A DNA stretch of 45,831 nt from Chloroflexota bacterium (GTDB lineage: Bacteria; Chloroflexota; Dehalococcoidia; Lucifugimonadales; UBA3495): the NCBI GenBank assembly GCA_009840175.1, contig VXOI01000157.1, positions 1-45,831 of the forward strand. The letters are read 5' to 3'. Below the pieces are notes generated by a model. It was not told where the DNA came from and ran no database searches. It saw only the letters and a program-made list of their open reading frames with translations. A program made the translations under genes and the position numbers. Positions 31,326 through 39,569 of this stretch are shown piece by piece. Each line of letters begins with the position of its first letter. The first letter of the stretch is position 1.

Positions 31326-32258
31326 TTACCCTACCCGCACGTACTTGTCTATGCTCTTTTCGGCGGTGAGGGCTAGGTAGAGGTCGCCGTGGGCATCCAC
31401 CCAGGAGCCGTGGGCCGAACGCCCGGGGAACCGTTCCAGCACATTGCCCTCGCCGTCCAGAACGCTGATCTGGGGCGGCTTGCCGTCTTCGGGCCTTTCG
31501 CTGGTATAGAAGATTCCCTCGCTGTCCTGCGAGATGTCCAGGGGGCGCTGCATATCGGTCCACATGGTGATGTACTCGCCCTCGGGCGAGAAGACCTGCA
31601 CGCGGCTGTTCTCGCGGTCGCACAAGTAGATGCGTCCGTCCTGTCCGACGATGAGGCTATGGGGCAAGTGGAACTGGTTGGGGCCGCCCTTGCCAGGCTC
31701 GCCCCACGATGAGATAAGCTCACCGGCGGCGCTGAAGCGGTGTACCCGGGCGTTGCGATAGCCGTCGGAGACGTACAGGTCGCCGCTGGGCGAAGGCACC
31801 AGTTCAGTCAGGTAGTTGAACGGCCCAGCGGAGCGGGGACATACCTCGCCGGCTACCTCGCAGCCGGTGTCCGAGTAGACGCCGGGGGTGCCGATGGTCA
31901 GCAGGGGCGTACCGTCAAGGGTGCACTTCTGGGCGATGCTGCCCTCGCGGTCAGTCAGATACACGATGTCGTCGGCGATATAGATGCCGTGGGGGTTTTC
32001 AAAGCGCCCCTCGCCCCACGACCCGACAAAATTGCCCTCCCGGTCGAAAATCACCACCGGCGGTTCGGCCCGCTGGAAGGCGTAGACCCGGTCCTGGGAG
32101 TCCGTTGCCACGGCGCTGACGGTGCCGAAGGTCATTCCCTCGGGCAGCCGCGCCCAGTCCTCGATAACTTCGTAAGTGTACTTGCCGCTTCCCACAGTAG
32201 CCAAAGCAAGCGCCTCCTGATTCCTGATTTGGGTTGGCGGGGTGGCCGCCGTTAACAT
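31326..32258 (-). CDS. NHL-repeat protein (peptidylglycine lyase-like propeller)
   Basis: The product is about 310 residues; the start is uncertain (ATG 32258 chosen, or TTG 32279). Blades of a six-bladed propeller are visible: GTVSAVATDSQDRVYAFQ, FENPHGIYIADDIVYLTDR, NYLTELVPSPSGDLYVSDGY with NARVHRF, and FHLPHSLIVGQDGRIYLCDR with ENSRVQVF. A closing GSWVDAHGDLYLALT follows. The repeated H/D pattern (FENPHGI, FHLPHSL) resembles bacterial relatives of peptidyl-alpha-hydroxyglycine lyase, which use Zn and Ca, but a reaction is not established. It lies 46 bp upstream of the mutase gene on the same strand and is probably cotranscribed. Confidence 0.88.
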   Translation of the reverse strand: MLTAATPPTQIRNQEALALATVGSGKYTYEVIEDWARLPEGMTFGTVSAVATDSQDRVYAFQRAEPPVVIFDREGNFVGSWGEGRFENPHGIYIADDIVYLTDREGSIAQKCTLDGTPLLTIGTPGVYSDTGCEVAGEVCPRSAGPFNYLTELVPSPSGDLYVSDGYRNARVHRFSAAGELISSWGEPGKGGPNQFHLPHSLIVGQDGRIYLCDRENSRVQVFSPEGEYITMWTDMQRPLDISQDSEGIFYTSERPEDGKPPQISVLDGEGNVLERFPGRSAHGSWVDAHGDLYLALTAEKSIDKYVRVG

Positions 32259-32296
32259 ACTACCATAGCGGCCTATCAATCACTGGCCGGCATATG

Positions 32297-33850
32297 TCAC
32301 ATCCGCCCGTTGTACAGGTAGTGCGGGCCGTCAGAAGGGATGTTCCAATCGCCGTAGAACTCCTCAATGTAGGGCAGTAGGCGCGCCGCCATCTGCCGCG
32401 TCGCCAGTGTCTCTTGCTCAATAGGACGGGCCAGTTGCTCGCGCAGTTCATCGGTGATTTCCTCTTCGTCCGCTTTAACGAAGCGTCCGCCGCGAAGCAC
32501 AACCTCGCCGTTAATCATTACGGTGTCCACGTGAGCGGACTTGCCCCGGTAGACTACGGTGTTCACTGCGTCTGCCACGGAGTCCCCGGAACCCTCGAAG
32601 TAGGGGGCGGTCATGGCGTCCCAGTCCAGCAGTACCATGTCGGCGTAGCGGCCCGGCTCCAGCGCCCCGATGCGCCCCTCGAATCCGGTGGGGCGGGCCG
32701 CGTTGGCCGTGGCGAGCCGCAATGTCTGGTGGGTATCCAATGCCGGACGTTCGAGGCCAGGTTGACGATGCAACTTTGAGGCCAGCCGCATTTCCTGGAG
32801 CATATCGTCATCGTCGTTCAGTGCGGTGCTGTCAGTACCCATCGCCACGTTGACGCCGCCTGCCAGCATCGCGTTGACTGGGGCGATTCCGTTCTTCAGG
32901 CGGAGATTGGAGCTGGGGTTGTGGCACACCGTGGCCCCCGAGTCCGCCAGCAGTTCTATGTCGCCCTCCGTCAACCAGACCGAGTGAGCGCAGGAAAGCT
33001 CCGGGCCGAGAAAGCCCAGGTCAGCCAGGTGGGCCACTGGCGTCTTGCCCCAGGTGCGGATGCCGTATTCCTTCTGATACCAGCTTTCCACCAGGTGCAT
33101 ATGGACGGCGGCCCCGTAGCGGGCGGAAAGCTCCTTAGTGCGGAAGAAGAATTCGTCGGAGGCCCACTGCGCGTTGCTGGGGCTGAGCAGCACCGATACC
33201 AGCCCGCCCGACGCCTCGGCCCCGTGACTCTCGCGCAGACTCTCGAAGGACGAGAAATAGTCGTCCTCCGTCATGTCCGTTACCGACAGATAGCGGCGCA
33301 CCGCATCGGCCAGGTCTGACGGCAGCCGGGACAGGAAGGCTTCATCGTCATGGTAGACCACCCGGTTTTGACCCCGGTAGTAGACGGAAAAAGCCGTCCT
33401 CATTCCCGCGCCGCCGAATCCCTGGAGCACTTGCTCCGCTTCGTCTGCCATCCCTGTCACTGGCGTACGAGGGTGGTTGTACATTACCGAAGTGGTGCCC
33501 GACTTGATCATCTGTATGGCGGTGTACAGGGTAATCAGGCGCCAGTCTACGGAGCGGCGGCCCCAGCCTTCGACGATCCATGGTTCCAGGCAGCCGTCGG
33601 TGGTTCCCATCTGGAAGGTGGAAACGCCGCGCCCGTGGTGATGCGAGTTGGTAAGGCCCGGCATGACCAGGAAGCGGGGGCCGCCGATTACTTCGTCAAC
33701 CTCCCGTTCCTTCAATTCGTCGTAGGTTCCCACTGACTCGATGACACCGTCCCGTTGCAATACCGCGCCGTCGGTGATGACGCGGCTGCGCCCGGTGTCA
33801 GTTCCCGCCTCGCAGATGACGTATCTCCCCCGAATCAACGACGTTGCCAT
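32297..33850 (-). CDS. Amidohydrolase-superfamily metal-dependent hydrolase (cytosine deaminase/TrzN-like)
   Basis: This 517-residue amidohydrolase has its metal-site pieces in order: GLTNSHHHGRG (His70, His72), VHMHLVES near residue 250 (His and Glu), LSCAHSVWL near 282 and GTDSTALND near 335 (Asp). A C-terminal composite beta domain follows (IGALEPGRYADMVLLDWDAM). This set matches the deaminase/chlorohydrolase branch (SsnA, TrzN, guanine and cytosine deaminases) with one metal. The substrate is likely a nitrogen heterocycle or similar, unassigned. A good promoter lies just upstream (33880-33907). The gene heads the long minus-strand run that includes the mutase locus. Confidence 0.9.
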   Translation of the reverse strand: MATSLIRGRYVICEAGTDTGRSRVITDGAVLQRDGVIESVGTYDELKEREVDEVIGGPRFLVMPGLTNSHHHGRGVSTFQMGTTDGCLEPWIVEGWGRRSVDWRLITLYTAIQMIKSGTTSVMYNHPRTPVTGMADEAEQVLQGFGGAGMRTAFSVYYRGQNRVVYHDDEAFLSRLPSDLADAVRRYLSVTDMTEDDYFSSFESLRESHGAEASGGLVSVLLSPSNAQWASDEFFFRTKELSARYGAAVHMHLVESWYQKEYGIRTWGKTPVAHLADLGFLGPELSCAHSVWLTEGDIELLADSGATVCHNPSSNLRLKNGIAPVNAMLAGGVNVAMGTDSTALNDDDDMLQEMRLASKLHRQPGLERPALDTHQTLRLATANAARPTGFEGRIGALEPGRYADMVLLDWDAMTAPYFEGSGDSVADAVNTVVYRGKSAHVDTVMINGEVVLRGGRFVKADEEEITDELREQLARPIEQETLATRQMAARLLPYIEEFYGDWNIPSDGPHYLYNGRM

Positions 33851-33879
33851 AGCATCTCCCTGCCTTGACGGTTGCGCTT

Positions 33880-33907
33880 ATGATAGGGCCGCGTGGTGGC
33901 GTGTCAA
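33880..33907 (-). promoter_or_regulatory. Promoter of the amidohydrolase-led minus-strand run
   Basis: On the minus strand: TTGACA (33907-33902), a 16-bp spacer, TATCAT (33885-33880), 30 bp before the amidohydrolase ATG. On the plus strand a TATAAT (33922-33927) faces the SDR gene, so the space holds divergent promoters. Confidence 0.65.
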
Positions 33908-33971
33908 GGCGGCGCGTGGGCTATAATGTGCCGGGAAGTAGTGGCGAATCTTCAGGGCATGGAGTGCTGAG

Positions 33972-34823
33972 ATGGCAGGACTGGAAGGTAAGGTGGCGCT
34001 GGTTACCGGCGCGGGCGGAATGCGCGGCGTGGGTCGGGCCACGGTGATGAAGCTGGCGGGCTTGGGCGCGGACATCGCGCTGACTGACGTTCACCGCGAA
34101 ACGGAAGACCTGCCCCCCGCCGAGGTGCGCAACAGTTGGCGAGGTATTGACGCGGTGTGCGAGGAAGTGGAAGCTACGGGGTGCCGCGCCTTTCCCGCCT
34201 ATTGCGACCTGGGCGACAGCGCTCAGATCGAGCGCATGGTCGAGCAGGTTATGGCCCATTACGGGCGCATAGACATCCTGGTTAACAACGCGCGGGCCAT
34301 CATTGGGCGAGACAAGGTTTCCGTCACGGAACTGGAACAGGAAGTCTGGGAGCATTTCTTGAGAATCAACACTACTGCGCCATACCTGCTGACGAAGGAA
34401 GTGGGTCGCCGGATGATCGAAGCGGGCAACGGCGGACGCATCATCAACATCGCGTCCAACGCATCCAAGCAGGCCAGCGCGACGGGAGCGGCTTACAGCG
34501 CGTCCAAGTTCGCGGTGCTGGGGCTGACGCAGGCGTCGGCGCTGGACCTGGCGCCCTACGGCATCACGGTTAACGCGGTCTGCCCCGGTCCCATCAACAC
34601 CGACCGGATGAGTTACTGGGAGCGCGATCAGGCCGCCGAGCGGGGTATTTCGCAGGAGGAGTTCCGCGGGCAGATAGTACAGGCCGGAGCGCAGGCCAGC
34701 CCCTTGGGCCGCATCGCCGAGCCGCAGGACGTCGCCAACGTGGTTGCCTTCCTGTCCAGCGACGAGGCGTCATTTGTGACCGGGCAGGCGTACAACGTCA
34801 ACGGCGGCTTGCTGTTCCACTAG
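33972..34823 (+). CDS. SDR family NAD(P)-dependent oxidoreductase
   Basis: The product is 283 residues. The cofactor loop VTGAGGMRGVGRATV (11-25) is a slightly enlarged TGxxxGxG. NNA is at 105-107, and the catalytic set is Ser162/Ser165, Tyr175 and Lys179 (AYSASK). The closing PEDV-type segment EPQDVANVVAFLSSDEASFVTG and NVNGG are standard. An insert after the second strand (HRETEDLPPAEVRNSWRGI) is longer than in most classical SDRs and may shape the substrate pocket. The reaction is oxidation or reduction of an alcohol/ketone, substrate unknown. It is divergent from the amidohydrolase and ends 6 bp from the convergent MFS gene. Confidence 0.92.
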   Translation: MAGLEGKVALVTGAGGMRGVGRATVMKLAGLGADIALTDVHRETEDLPPAEVRNSWRGIDAVCEEVEATGCRAFPAYCDLGDSAQIERMVEQVMAHYGRIDILVNNARAIIGRDKVSVTELEQEVWEHFLRINTTAPYLLTKEVGRRMIEAGNGGRIINIASNASKQASATGAAYSASKFAVLGLTQASALDLAPYGITVNAVCPGPINTDRMSYWERDQAAERGISQEEFRGQIVQAGAQASPLGRIAEPQDVANVVAFLSSDEASFVTGQAYNVNGGLLFH

Positions 34824-34829
34824 GCGCGC

Positions 34830-36068
34830 TCAACACACCGCCGCGCCCAGCGGCGTCCGGTGCTGCCTGAGCGGCTCACGAACCACGAGGGTGAGAGCGG
34901 TGGCCGCCAGGGACAGCGCCAGCATCAGGGCGAAGGCGGCGTTGTAGCTGCCGGTCATATCGTAGATCCAGCCTCCGGCCAGCGCGCCGAGGCCACCCAT
35001 AATCTGGTGGATCATGGAGATCGTGCCAGTCAGAGTGCCGAGGCGCAACGGGCCGTAGATGTTGCCGAGGAACACCACCGTCAGCGGCGCGGTAATCAGG
35101 AAGGTGAAGCCGTACAGCAGACCGAAGGCCAATATCGCCGGGGTGCTTTGCAGCGGCAGTATCAGGGCGAAGATTCCGATTCGCATCAGGAAGCACAACG
35201 CGGTGGGCCGGGATGCCCCGAGAGCATCGGCCATTACTCCCGCAACCAGCACGCCCAGCAGTCCCATCACTCCCATCCAGGCCAGCAGGTTGCCGGCCAG
35301 TACGTCTCCCACACCTTGGTCCTGAGCGAAGGCCACTATGTGGGTGGCAACGAAAAAGTCCTGGAAGCCGCATATCGAGTAGATGCCCACCAGGAGCAGG
35401 AATGGTCGAGAGGACAACGCCTGCCGTAGCGTGAGAGGTTGGGGGGCCGGTTCGTGCTCTGGCGTTGGGGACGTGGATTCGGAAACATGGGGCGGACCGG
35501 GGCGGACGATCAGCAGCGTGATGGGCAGCAGGATGGCGATGTTGACGACGGCCAGGATGGTGAAAGACGAGCGCCACCCGATGGCCACCAGCAACGATGC
35601 CAACGCCGCCACGATGAAGAGCTGGCCGATGGCATTGCCCGATACGGCCACGCTGGTGGCGACGCCGCGCCGTTCGATGAACCACTGGCTGACCATCACG
35701 ACGACGGGCGCAATGGAAGTGCCGGAGTTACCCAGGGCGTAGACCACTCCGTAAACCAGGAAGACCTGCCACGCCGACTGCACTTGGCCCATCAGCACCA
35801 GACCCGCTGCCCCGATGCCGGCTCCGACGGCGATGGTTCCCCGCAGGCTCCAGCGGTCCACCAGCCGACCCACGAAGGGCATCGCCACTGCCGAAACGAC
35901 CATGAACATGGTGACCGCCAGCGACAGCGTGGAGCGGCTGACGCCCAGGTCTTCGGACATCGGCTTCAGCATGAGACCAAAGGCAAATCTGGAGCCGCCG
36001 CTGAAGAACAGGATGGCAAATCCGGCGGCGAGAATCAGCCAACTGTAGTCCGCTCGTCTCATGGGCAC
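34830..36068 (-). CDS. MFS transporter (OFA/monocarboxylate-type)
   Basis: This 412-residue protein has 12 predicted membrane helices in two halves of six. They are joined by a polar loop (RPGPPHVSESTSPTPEHEPA region near 190-215). The first-half loop MPFVGRLVDRWSLRGTIAVG is the MFS motif between helices 2 and 3. A matching GVMADALGASRPTALCF occurs in the second half. The overall style (short N-terminus, SRFAFGLMLKPMSEDLGVSR) fits the oxalate/formate and monocarboxylate branch. It probably imports or exports an organic acid linked to nearby catabolism. Confidence 0.9.
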   Translation of the reverse strand: MPMRRADYSWLILAAGFAILFFSGGSRFAFGLMLKPMSEDLGVSRSTLSLAVTMFMVVSAVAMPFVGRLVDRWSLRGTIAVGAGIGAAGLVLMGQVQSAWQVFLVYGVVYALGNSGTSIAPVVVMVSQWFIERRGVATSVAVSGNAIGQLFIVAALASLLVAIGWRSSFTILAVVNIAILLPITLLIVRPGPPHVSESTSPTPEHEPAPQPLTLRQALSSRPFLLLVGIYSICGFQDFFVATHIVAFAQDQGVGDVLAGNLLAWMGVMGLLGVLVAGVMADALGASRPTALCFLMRIGIFALILPLQSTPAILAFGLLYGFTFLITAPLTVVFLGNIYGPLRLGTLTGTISMIHQIMGGLGALAGGWIYDMTGSYNAAFALMLALSLAATALTLVVREPLRQHRTPLGAAVC

Positions 36069-36125
36069 TCGCCTTGTATTGGGGCGTTATAGCTCCCGGC
36101 GCAGCAAGGCCTCCTGGAAAAGACA

Positions 36126-36148
36126 GGGGCAGGTCGAGAACCTGCCCC
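36126..36148 (-). terminator. Intrinsic terminator after E1 beta
   Basis: GGGGCAGGT (36126-36134) and ACCTGCCCC (36140-36148) form a 9-bp perfect stem. On the minus strand it is followed by TGTCTTTTCC, about 35 bp past the E1 beta stop, so it ends the E1 operon. Confidence 0.75.
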
Positions 36149-36180
36149 GGCTGGTTTCTCAGTGGTGAATGACAGCGTTG

Positions 36181-37209
36181 CTACTTGAACAGCCCCCGAA
36201 CCGTGTTAATGACGCGCTGCTCGTTGGGGAGGTAGATGTTTTCCAGGGCGCGGCTGTATGGCACCGGGGTGTGGGGAGCGGTCACGCGGGACGGCGGGGC
36301 GTCGAGGTAGTCGAAGCCCTCCTCGGCGACGCGGGCGCAGATTTCCGAGGCCAGGCTGCATACCGGCGTGTCCTCGTCCACCACCACGACACGGTGGGTC
36401 TTGCGCACGGACTCCAGCACGTGGTCGTAGTCAATGGGCGAGATGCTGAGCAGGTCCACCACCTCAGCGTTGATGCCCTCCTTGGCCAGCTCTTCGGCGG
36501 CGTTGTTGGCGGTCCAGGTCATCTTGGACAGGCCGACGAGGGTAACGTCGGTGCCTTCGCGGACGGTGCGGGCCTTGCCGATGGGGTAGGTGTACGGCTC
36601 TTCCGGCACCGGGCCGCGGTTGGTGTAGAGGCCCTTATGCTCGAAGAACACCACCGGGTCGTCGTCGCGGATGGCGGAAATCAGCAGTCCCTTGGCGGTG
36701 TAGGGGTCGGAGGGAACCACGCCCTTCAGCCCCGGTATGTGGCTGAAGATGGAGTAGTAGGACTCGGAGTGCTGGGCCGCGCTGCCGAATCCGGCACCGA
36801 TGCGGGTGAGCATTACGAAGGGAACCTTGACCTGCCCGCCGAACATATAGCGCATCTTGGCGGCGTTGTTCAGCATCTGGTCCATGCACACGCCGATGAA
36901 GTCCACGAACATCAGCTCGGCGATGGCCCGCATCCCGGTGGAGGAGGCGCCGATGGCGGTTCCCACGAAGGCCGCTTCAGACAGCGGGGTGTCCAGCACC
37001 CGCTGGTTGCCGAACTGCTGGATCAGGCCGACGGTGGTGCGGAACGGCCCGCCCCAGGCGTCCACGATGCCCAGATGCTCGCGGCCCGCGCCGCCGGCGA
37101 TTTCCTCGCCCATGATGATGACCGATTCGTCGCGCTCCATTTCCTGACGGATGGCCTCGTTGATGGCCTCGCGTACCTGCAATTCCCTGGTGGCGGTGGC
37201 TGTCGTCAT
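36181..37209 (-). CDS. 2-oxoacid/acetoin dehydrogenase E1 component, beta subunit
   Basis: This 342-residue E1 beta of the pyruvate/branched-chain/acetoin dehydrogenase type shows REAINEAIRQEMERDESVIIMGEE at the N-terminus, the TPP-pyrimidine region LDTPLSEAAFVGTAIGASST near 82, MRYMFGGQVKVPFVMLTRIG, and the C-terminal VVVDEDTPVCSLASEICARV. Together with the alpha subunit it decarboxylates a 2-oxo acid, or cleaves acetoin, and passes the acyl group to a lipoyl E2. It is encoded directly after alpha with a 95-bp gap that holds a dispersed repeat. No E2 or E3 gene is in the window. Confidence 0.93.
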   Translation of the reverse strand: MTTATATRELQVREAINEAIRQEMERDESVIIMGEEIAGGAGREHLGIVDAWGGPFRTTVGLIQQFGNQRVLDTPLSEAAFVGTAIGASSTGMRAIAELMFVDFIGVCMDQMLNNAAKMRYMFGGQVKVPFVMLTRIGAGFGSAAQHSESYYSIFSHIPGLKGVVPSDPYTAKGLLISAIRDDDPVVFFEHKGLYTNRGPVPEEPYTYPIGKARTVREGTDVTLVGLSKMTWTANNAAEELAKEGINAEVVDLLSISPIDYDHVLESVRKTHRVVVVDEDTPVCSLASEICARVAEEGFDYLDAPPSRVTAPHTPVPYSRALENIYLPNEQRVINTVRGLFK

Positions 37210-37249
37210 CGCTCGCTCCTGTTGATGGTGGTTGGCGGCGGGGGTATCA

Positions 37250-37282
37250 CCCCCACCCTAACCCTCCCCCTCAAGGGGAGGG
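37250..37282 (-). repeat. Dispersed GGGAGAGGG-type palindromic repeat, copy 7 (reverse orientation)
   Basis: CCCCCACCCTAACCCTCCCC followed by CTCAAGGGGAGGG. It lies between the E1 alpha and beta genes of one operon, so it evidently does not abolish read-through. Confidence 0.85.
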
Positions 37283-37304
37283 AATAATCGCTGCGGGTGA
37301 CCGC

Positions 37305-38315
37305 CTACGCGGGCATATTCGCGCCGCGGCGCATCATGTCCAGCGGGTATTCGACGTAAACGTCTTCGTACAGTTCGTGAGGCTCGGGAAGCGGACTCTG
37401 GTCGGCAAATTGCACTGCATCTTCCATCAGGGCGCCGATTTCGGCGTCTATGGAGTCAAGCTCTTCGGCAGTGATTTCGCCTTGGGGGACGACGGTTTCG
37501 CGGAAGACCTTGAGGGGGTCGCGGCCCCGCCAGTGTTCCTCCTCTTCGGCGGTGCGGTAGGACAGCGGGTTGTCGAAGACGGTGTGGCCGTAGTAGCGGT
37601 AGGTGCGGCATTCCAGCATGGTGGGGCCTTCACCGGCGCGGGCGCGGGCCACGGCGTGAGAGGCGGCCTCGTATACGTCGAATACGTTCATGCCGTCCAC
37701 AGTGAAGCCGGGCATATTGTACCCGGCGGCGCGGTCGGAAATGCGCTCCACGGAGGAGGCGTACTCAACCGGCGTGGACTCGGCGTAGCCATTGTTCTCA
37801 CAGCAGAAAATGACAGGCAGTTTCCAGACGGAGGCCAGGTTCATGCACTCGTGAAGCACGCCCTGGTTGGCCCCGCCGTCGCCGAAGAAGGCCACAGCCA
37901 CCCGCTGGTTGTTGTACTTGAGCTTGGAGGTGAGGGCCGCGCCCACGGCCAGCGGCACGCTACCGGCCACGATGCCGTTGGTGCCCAGCATCCCCTTGCT
38001 CATGTCGGCGATGTGCATGGAGCCGCCCTTGCCCTTGTTGGGGCCGGTGGCCCGCCCGAACAGCTCGGCCATCATGCCCTTGGGGTCAACGCCCTTGGCG
38101 ATGCAGTGGCCGTGGCCCCGGTGGGTGCTGCCGATGTAATCATCGTCGTTCAGGTTGGCGCAGACGCCAGTCGGCACGGCTTCCTGTCCGGCGGAGGAAT
38201 GCACAGAGGCCGACATTCCGCGTTGCCCGGTTTCCGGTATGCCCCGCTCCTCAAAGTCGCGGATGGTCTTCATGGTCCGGTATAGCCTGATGAGAGTGTC
38301 GCGGTCGAGGTCCAT
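37305..38315 (-). CDS. 2-oxoacid/acetoin dehydrogenase E1 component, alpha subunit
   Basis: This 336-residue TPP-dependent E1 alpha shows the thiamine-diphosphate motif FFGDGGANQGVLHECMNLA near 143-161 through to CCENNGYAESTP. SSAGQEAVPTGVCANLNDDD lies near the start and RGHGHCIAKGVDPKGMMAEL near 66. FGRATGPNKGKGGSMHI near 86 and CRTYRYYGHTVFDNP near 237 follow. The closest style is acetoin or pyruvate dehydrogenase of Gram-positives and Chloroflexi; which 2-oxo acid is used cannot be decided. The promoter at 38352-38379 and a GGGGGG ribosome site precede it. Confidence 0.93.
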   Translation of the reverse strand: MDLDRDTLIRLYRTMKTIRDFEERGIPETGQRGMSASVHSSAGQEAVPTGVCANLNDDDYIGSTHRGHGHCIAKGVDPKGMMAELFGRATGPNKGKGGSMHIADMSKGMLGTNGIVAGSVPLAVGAALTSKLKYNNQRVAVAFFGDGGANQGVLHECMNLASVWKLPVIFCCENNGYAESTPVEYASSVERISDRAAGYNMPGFTVDGMNVFDVYEAASHAVARARAGEGPTMLECRTYRYYGHTVFDNPLSYRTAEEEEHWRGRDPLKVFRETVVPQGEITAEELDSIDAEIGALMEDAVQFADQSPLPEPHELYEDVYVEYPLDMMRRGANMPA

Positions 38316-38351
38316 ATTCCCCCCGAATGGCGAAAGTCGAAATTTGTCCCA

Positions 38352-38379
38352 ATACTAGCATGAGGGCAAACGATGTCAA
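38352..38379 (-). promoter_or_regulatory. Promoter of the E1 alpha-beta operon
   Basis: Minus strand: TTGACA (38379-38374), a 16-bp spacer, TAGTAT (38357-38352), giving a leader of roughly 30 nt before the E1 alpha ATG at 38315. Confidence 0.65.
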
Positions 38380-38387
38380 GGGAAATT

Positions 38388-38462
38388 GTCTGAACTGTGA
38401 TTTGTCTGGTTATGAGATTGGCAGGATGTATTTCAGCAAGTCCTGCTAATCCTGATTCAGAC
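38388..38462. repeat. Dispersed element bounded by GTCTGAA ends
   Basis: It opens with GTCTGAACTGTGATTT (38388-38403) and closes with AATCCTGATTCAGAC (38448-38462), an imperfect inverted pair. The opening string is the reverse complement of 21852-21867. The closing end supplies the TGA stop (GTC TGA) of the SAM hydroxide adenosyltransferase gene. Confidence 0.7.
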
Positions 38463-39293
38463 ACAAGGAGGGAGAAAGGTCACCGCCACCGGCTCTCCCG
38501 GCCCGGCGGACAGCGTGGCGGCGGCGCTGCCGCTTGGCACAGCGATTTCAAGGTAGCCGTGGCTTCCAATCAAAGCAACAAGGTCAGGCCGTGACGCGCC
38601 AACGGCGGTGTCGAGGAATGTGGCGCTTAACCGGCGAATGGAACGGCCCCGGATGCGGACTTCGTCCAGTTCACCCCCTTCCAGCAGGCTTGCCGGGATG
38701 TTGCTTATCAGGTTGCCGTAGACGTCGCAGTAGATGATCTCGCCGCCAACTCCCTCCGGGGTAACACGGTAAGGCGTAAGAGGCAACCACTCAAGCTCCG
38801 TCGTTGGCTCGCCGAGGGATTCCGGCGCAACTCCCAGCGACAGATGGGCGGCTACGGGCGTGAATACGTCGCGTCCGTGAAAGGTGCTGCTGACAGGATG
38901 CCGCCAGTAATCGGGGTTGGTGAGGTGGAAGGCCCGCAACACTGGTGGCACTTCGACTGTTTCCAGGCTGGTCGAAGGGTCCGGCAGATAGTCGGAAAGG
39001 ACGCGGCTCAACAATCCGTTGTCCGGGGCGACGAAGGAGCCGTGGGGCGTTTGCAGCAGGATGGGGCGGCGGCTGGTGCCAACTCCGGGGTCTACGACCG
39101 CGACGTGAATGGCATTCGAGGGGAAATAGCGGTAACTGACGCCGAGCGCGAATGCGCCCTGGGCCACATTCTGCGGGGCTATCTGGTGGGTGAGGTCAAT
39201 AAAGCGCAGGTCGGGATTGATGCCCAGGGCCACGCCTTTCATGACCCCGGTGTAGGAGTCGGACAGACCGAAATCGGTGGTGAATACCAGCAA
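38457..39293 (-). CDS. SAM hydroxide adenosyltransferase (DUF62 family)
   Basis: The product is 278 residues. Family motifs are VFTTDFGLSDSYTGVMKGV at the N-terminus, Asp68 and Arg75 (VVDPGVGTSRRP), and His139 in STFHGRDVFTPVAAHL. The Asp68-Arg75-His triad activates water in the archaeal DUF62 enzymes, which split S-adenosylmethionine to adenosine and methionine. It lacks the chlorinase and fluorinase insert loops as far as I can see. It follows secG by 6 bp, so it is cotranscribed with housekeeping genes. Its stop codon lies in a dispersed repeat, which may have altered the last residues (LPPCV). Confidence 0.9.
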   Translation of the reverse strand: MLVFTTDFGLSDSYTGVMKGVALGINPDLRFIDLTHQIAPQNVAQGAFALGVSYRYFPSNAIHVAVVDPGVGTSRRPILLQTPHGSFVAPDNGLLSRVLSDYLPDPSTSLETVEVPPVLRAFHLTNPDYWRHPVSSTFHGRDVFTPVAAHLSLGVAPESLGEPTTELEWLPLTPYRVTPEGVGGEIIYCDVYGNLISNIPASLLEGGELDEVRIRGRSIRRLSATFLDTAVGASRPDLVALIGSHGYLEIAVPSGSAAATLSAGPGEPVAVTFLPPCV

Positions 39294-39299
39294 CCGCGT

Positions 39300-39512
39300 T
39301 CACAACCGCACGACTATGATGGATATGACCAGAAAGACAATGGACAGGACAATGGTTATCTGAAAGAGGGTCTTTTCCACTCCCCGACGGGTTCTTACCG
39401 TCGACTGGGCAGAGCCGAATAGTCCGCCACTTCCTTCCTTCACCTGCGACAGAATTATCAGCACCAGTATTACCGACACCAGTAACTGGACTATCAGAAT
39501 CGCCGTATCCAT
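39300..39512 (-). CDS. secG: Preprotein translocase subunit SecG
   Basis: This 70-residue protein has two membrane helices: DTAILIVQLLVSVILVLIIL, then the short conserved loop SQVKEGSGGLFGSAQST, a basic RTRRGVEKTLFQ, and IVLSIVFLVISIIVV. The GGLFG-S loop is the SecG signature. It stabilises SecYEG during protein export. ATG 39512 is preferred over the TTG one codon earlier. It lies between gatB and the SAM-hydrolysing enzyme gene in one run. Confidence 0.93.
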   Translation of the reverse strand: MDTAILIVQLLVSVILVLIILSQVKEGSGGLFGSAQSTVRTRRGVEKTLFQITIVLSIVFLVISIIVVRL

Positions 39513-39569
39513 CAAAGCTATCCTTATCTCGGAAGGCCCCAGACCTTTGCTTTGTCTATACAGAGGAAA

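Noticed and set aside
38960-38985. A further copy of the CCCTTCGACAAGCTCAGG repeat inside the SAM hydroxide adenosyltransferase gene (DPSTSLE)
   Set aside because: Only the first nine or so bases match; the rest diverges and can be ordinary coding sequence.
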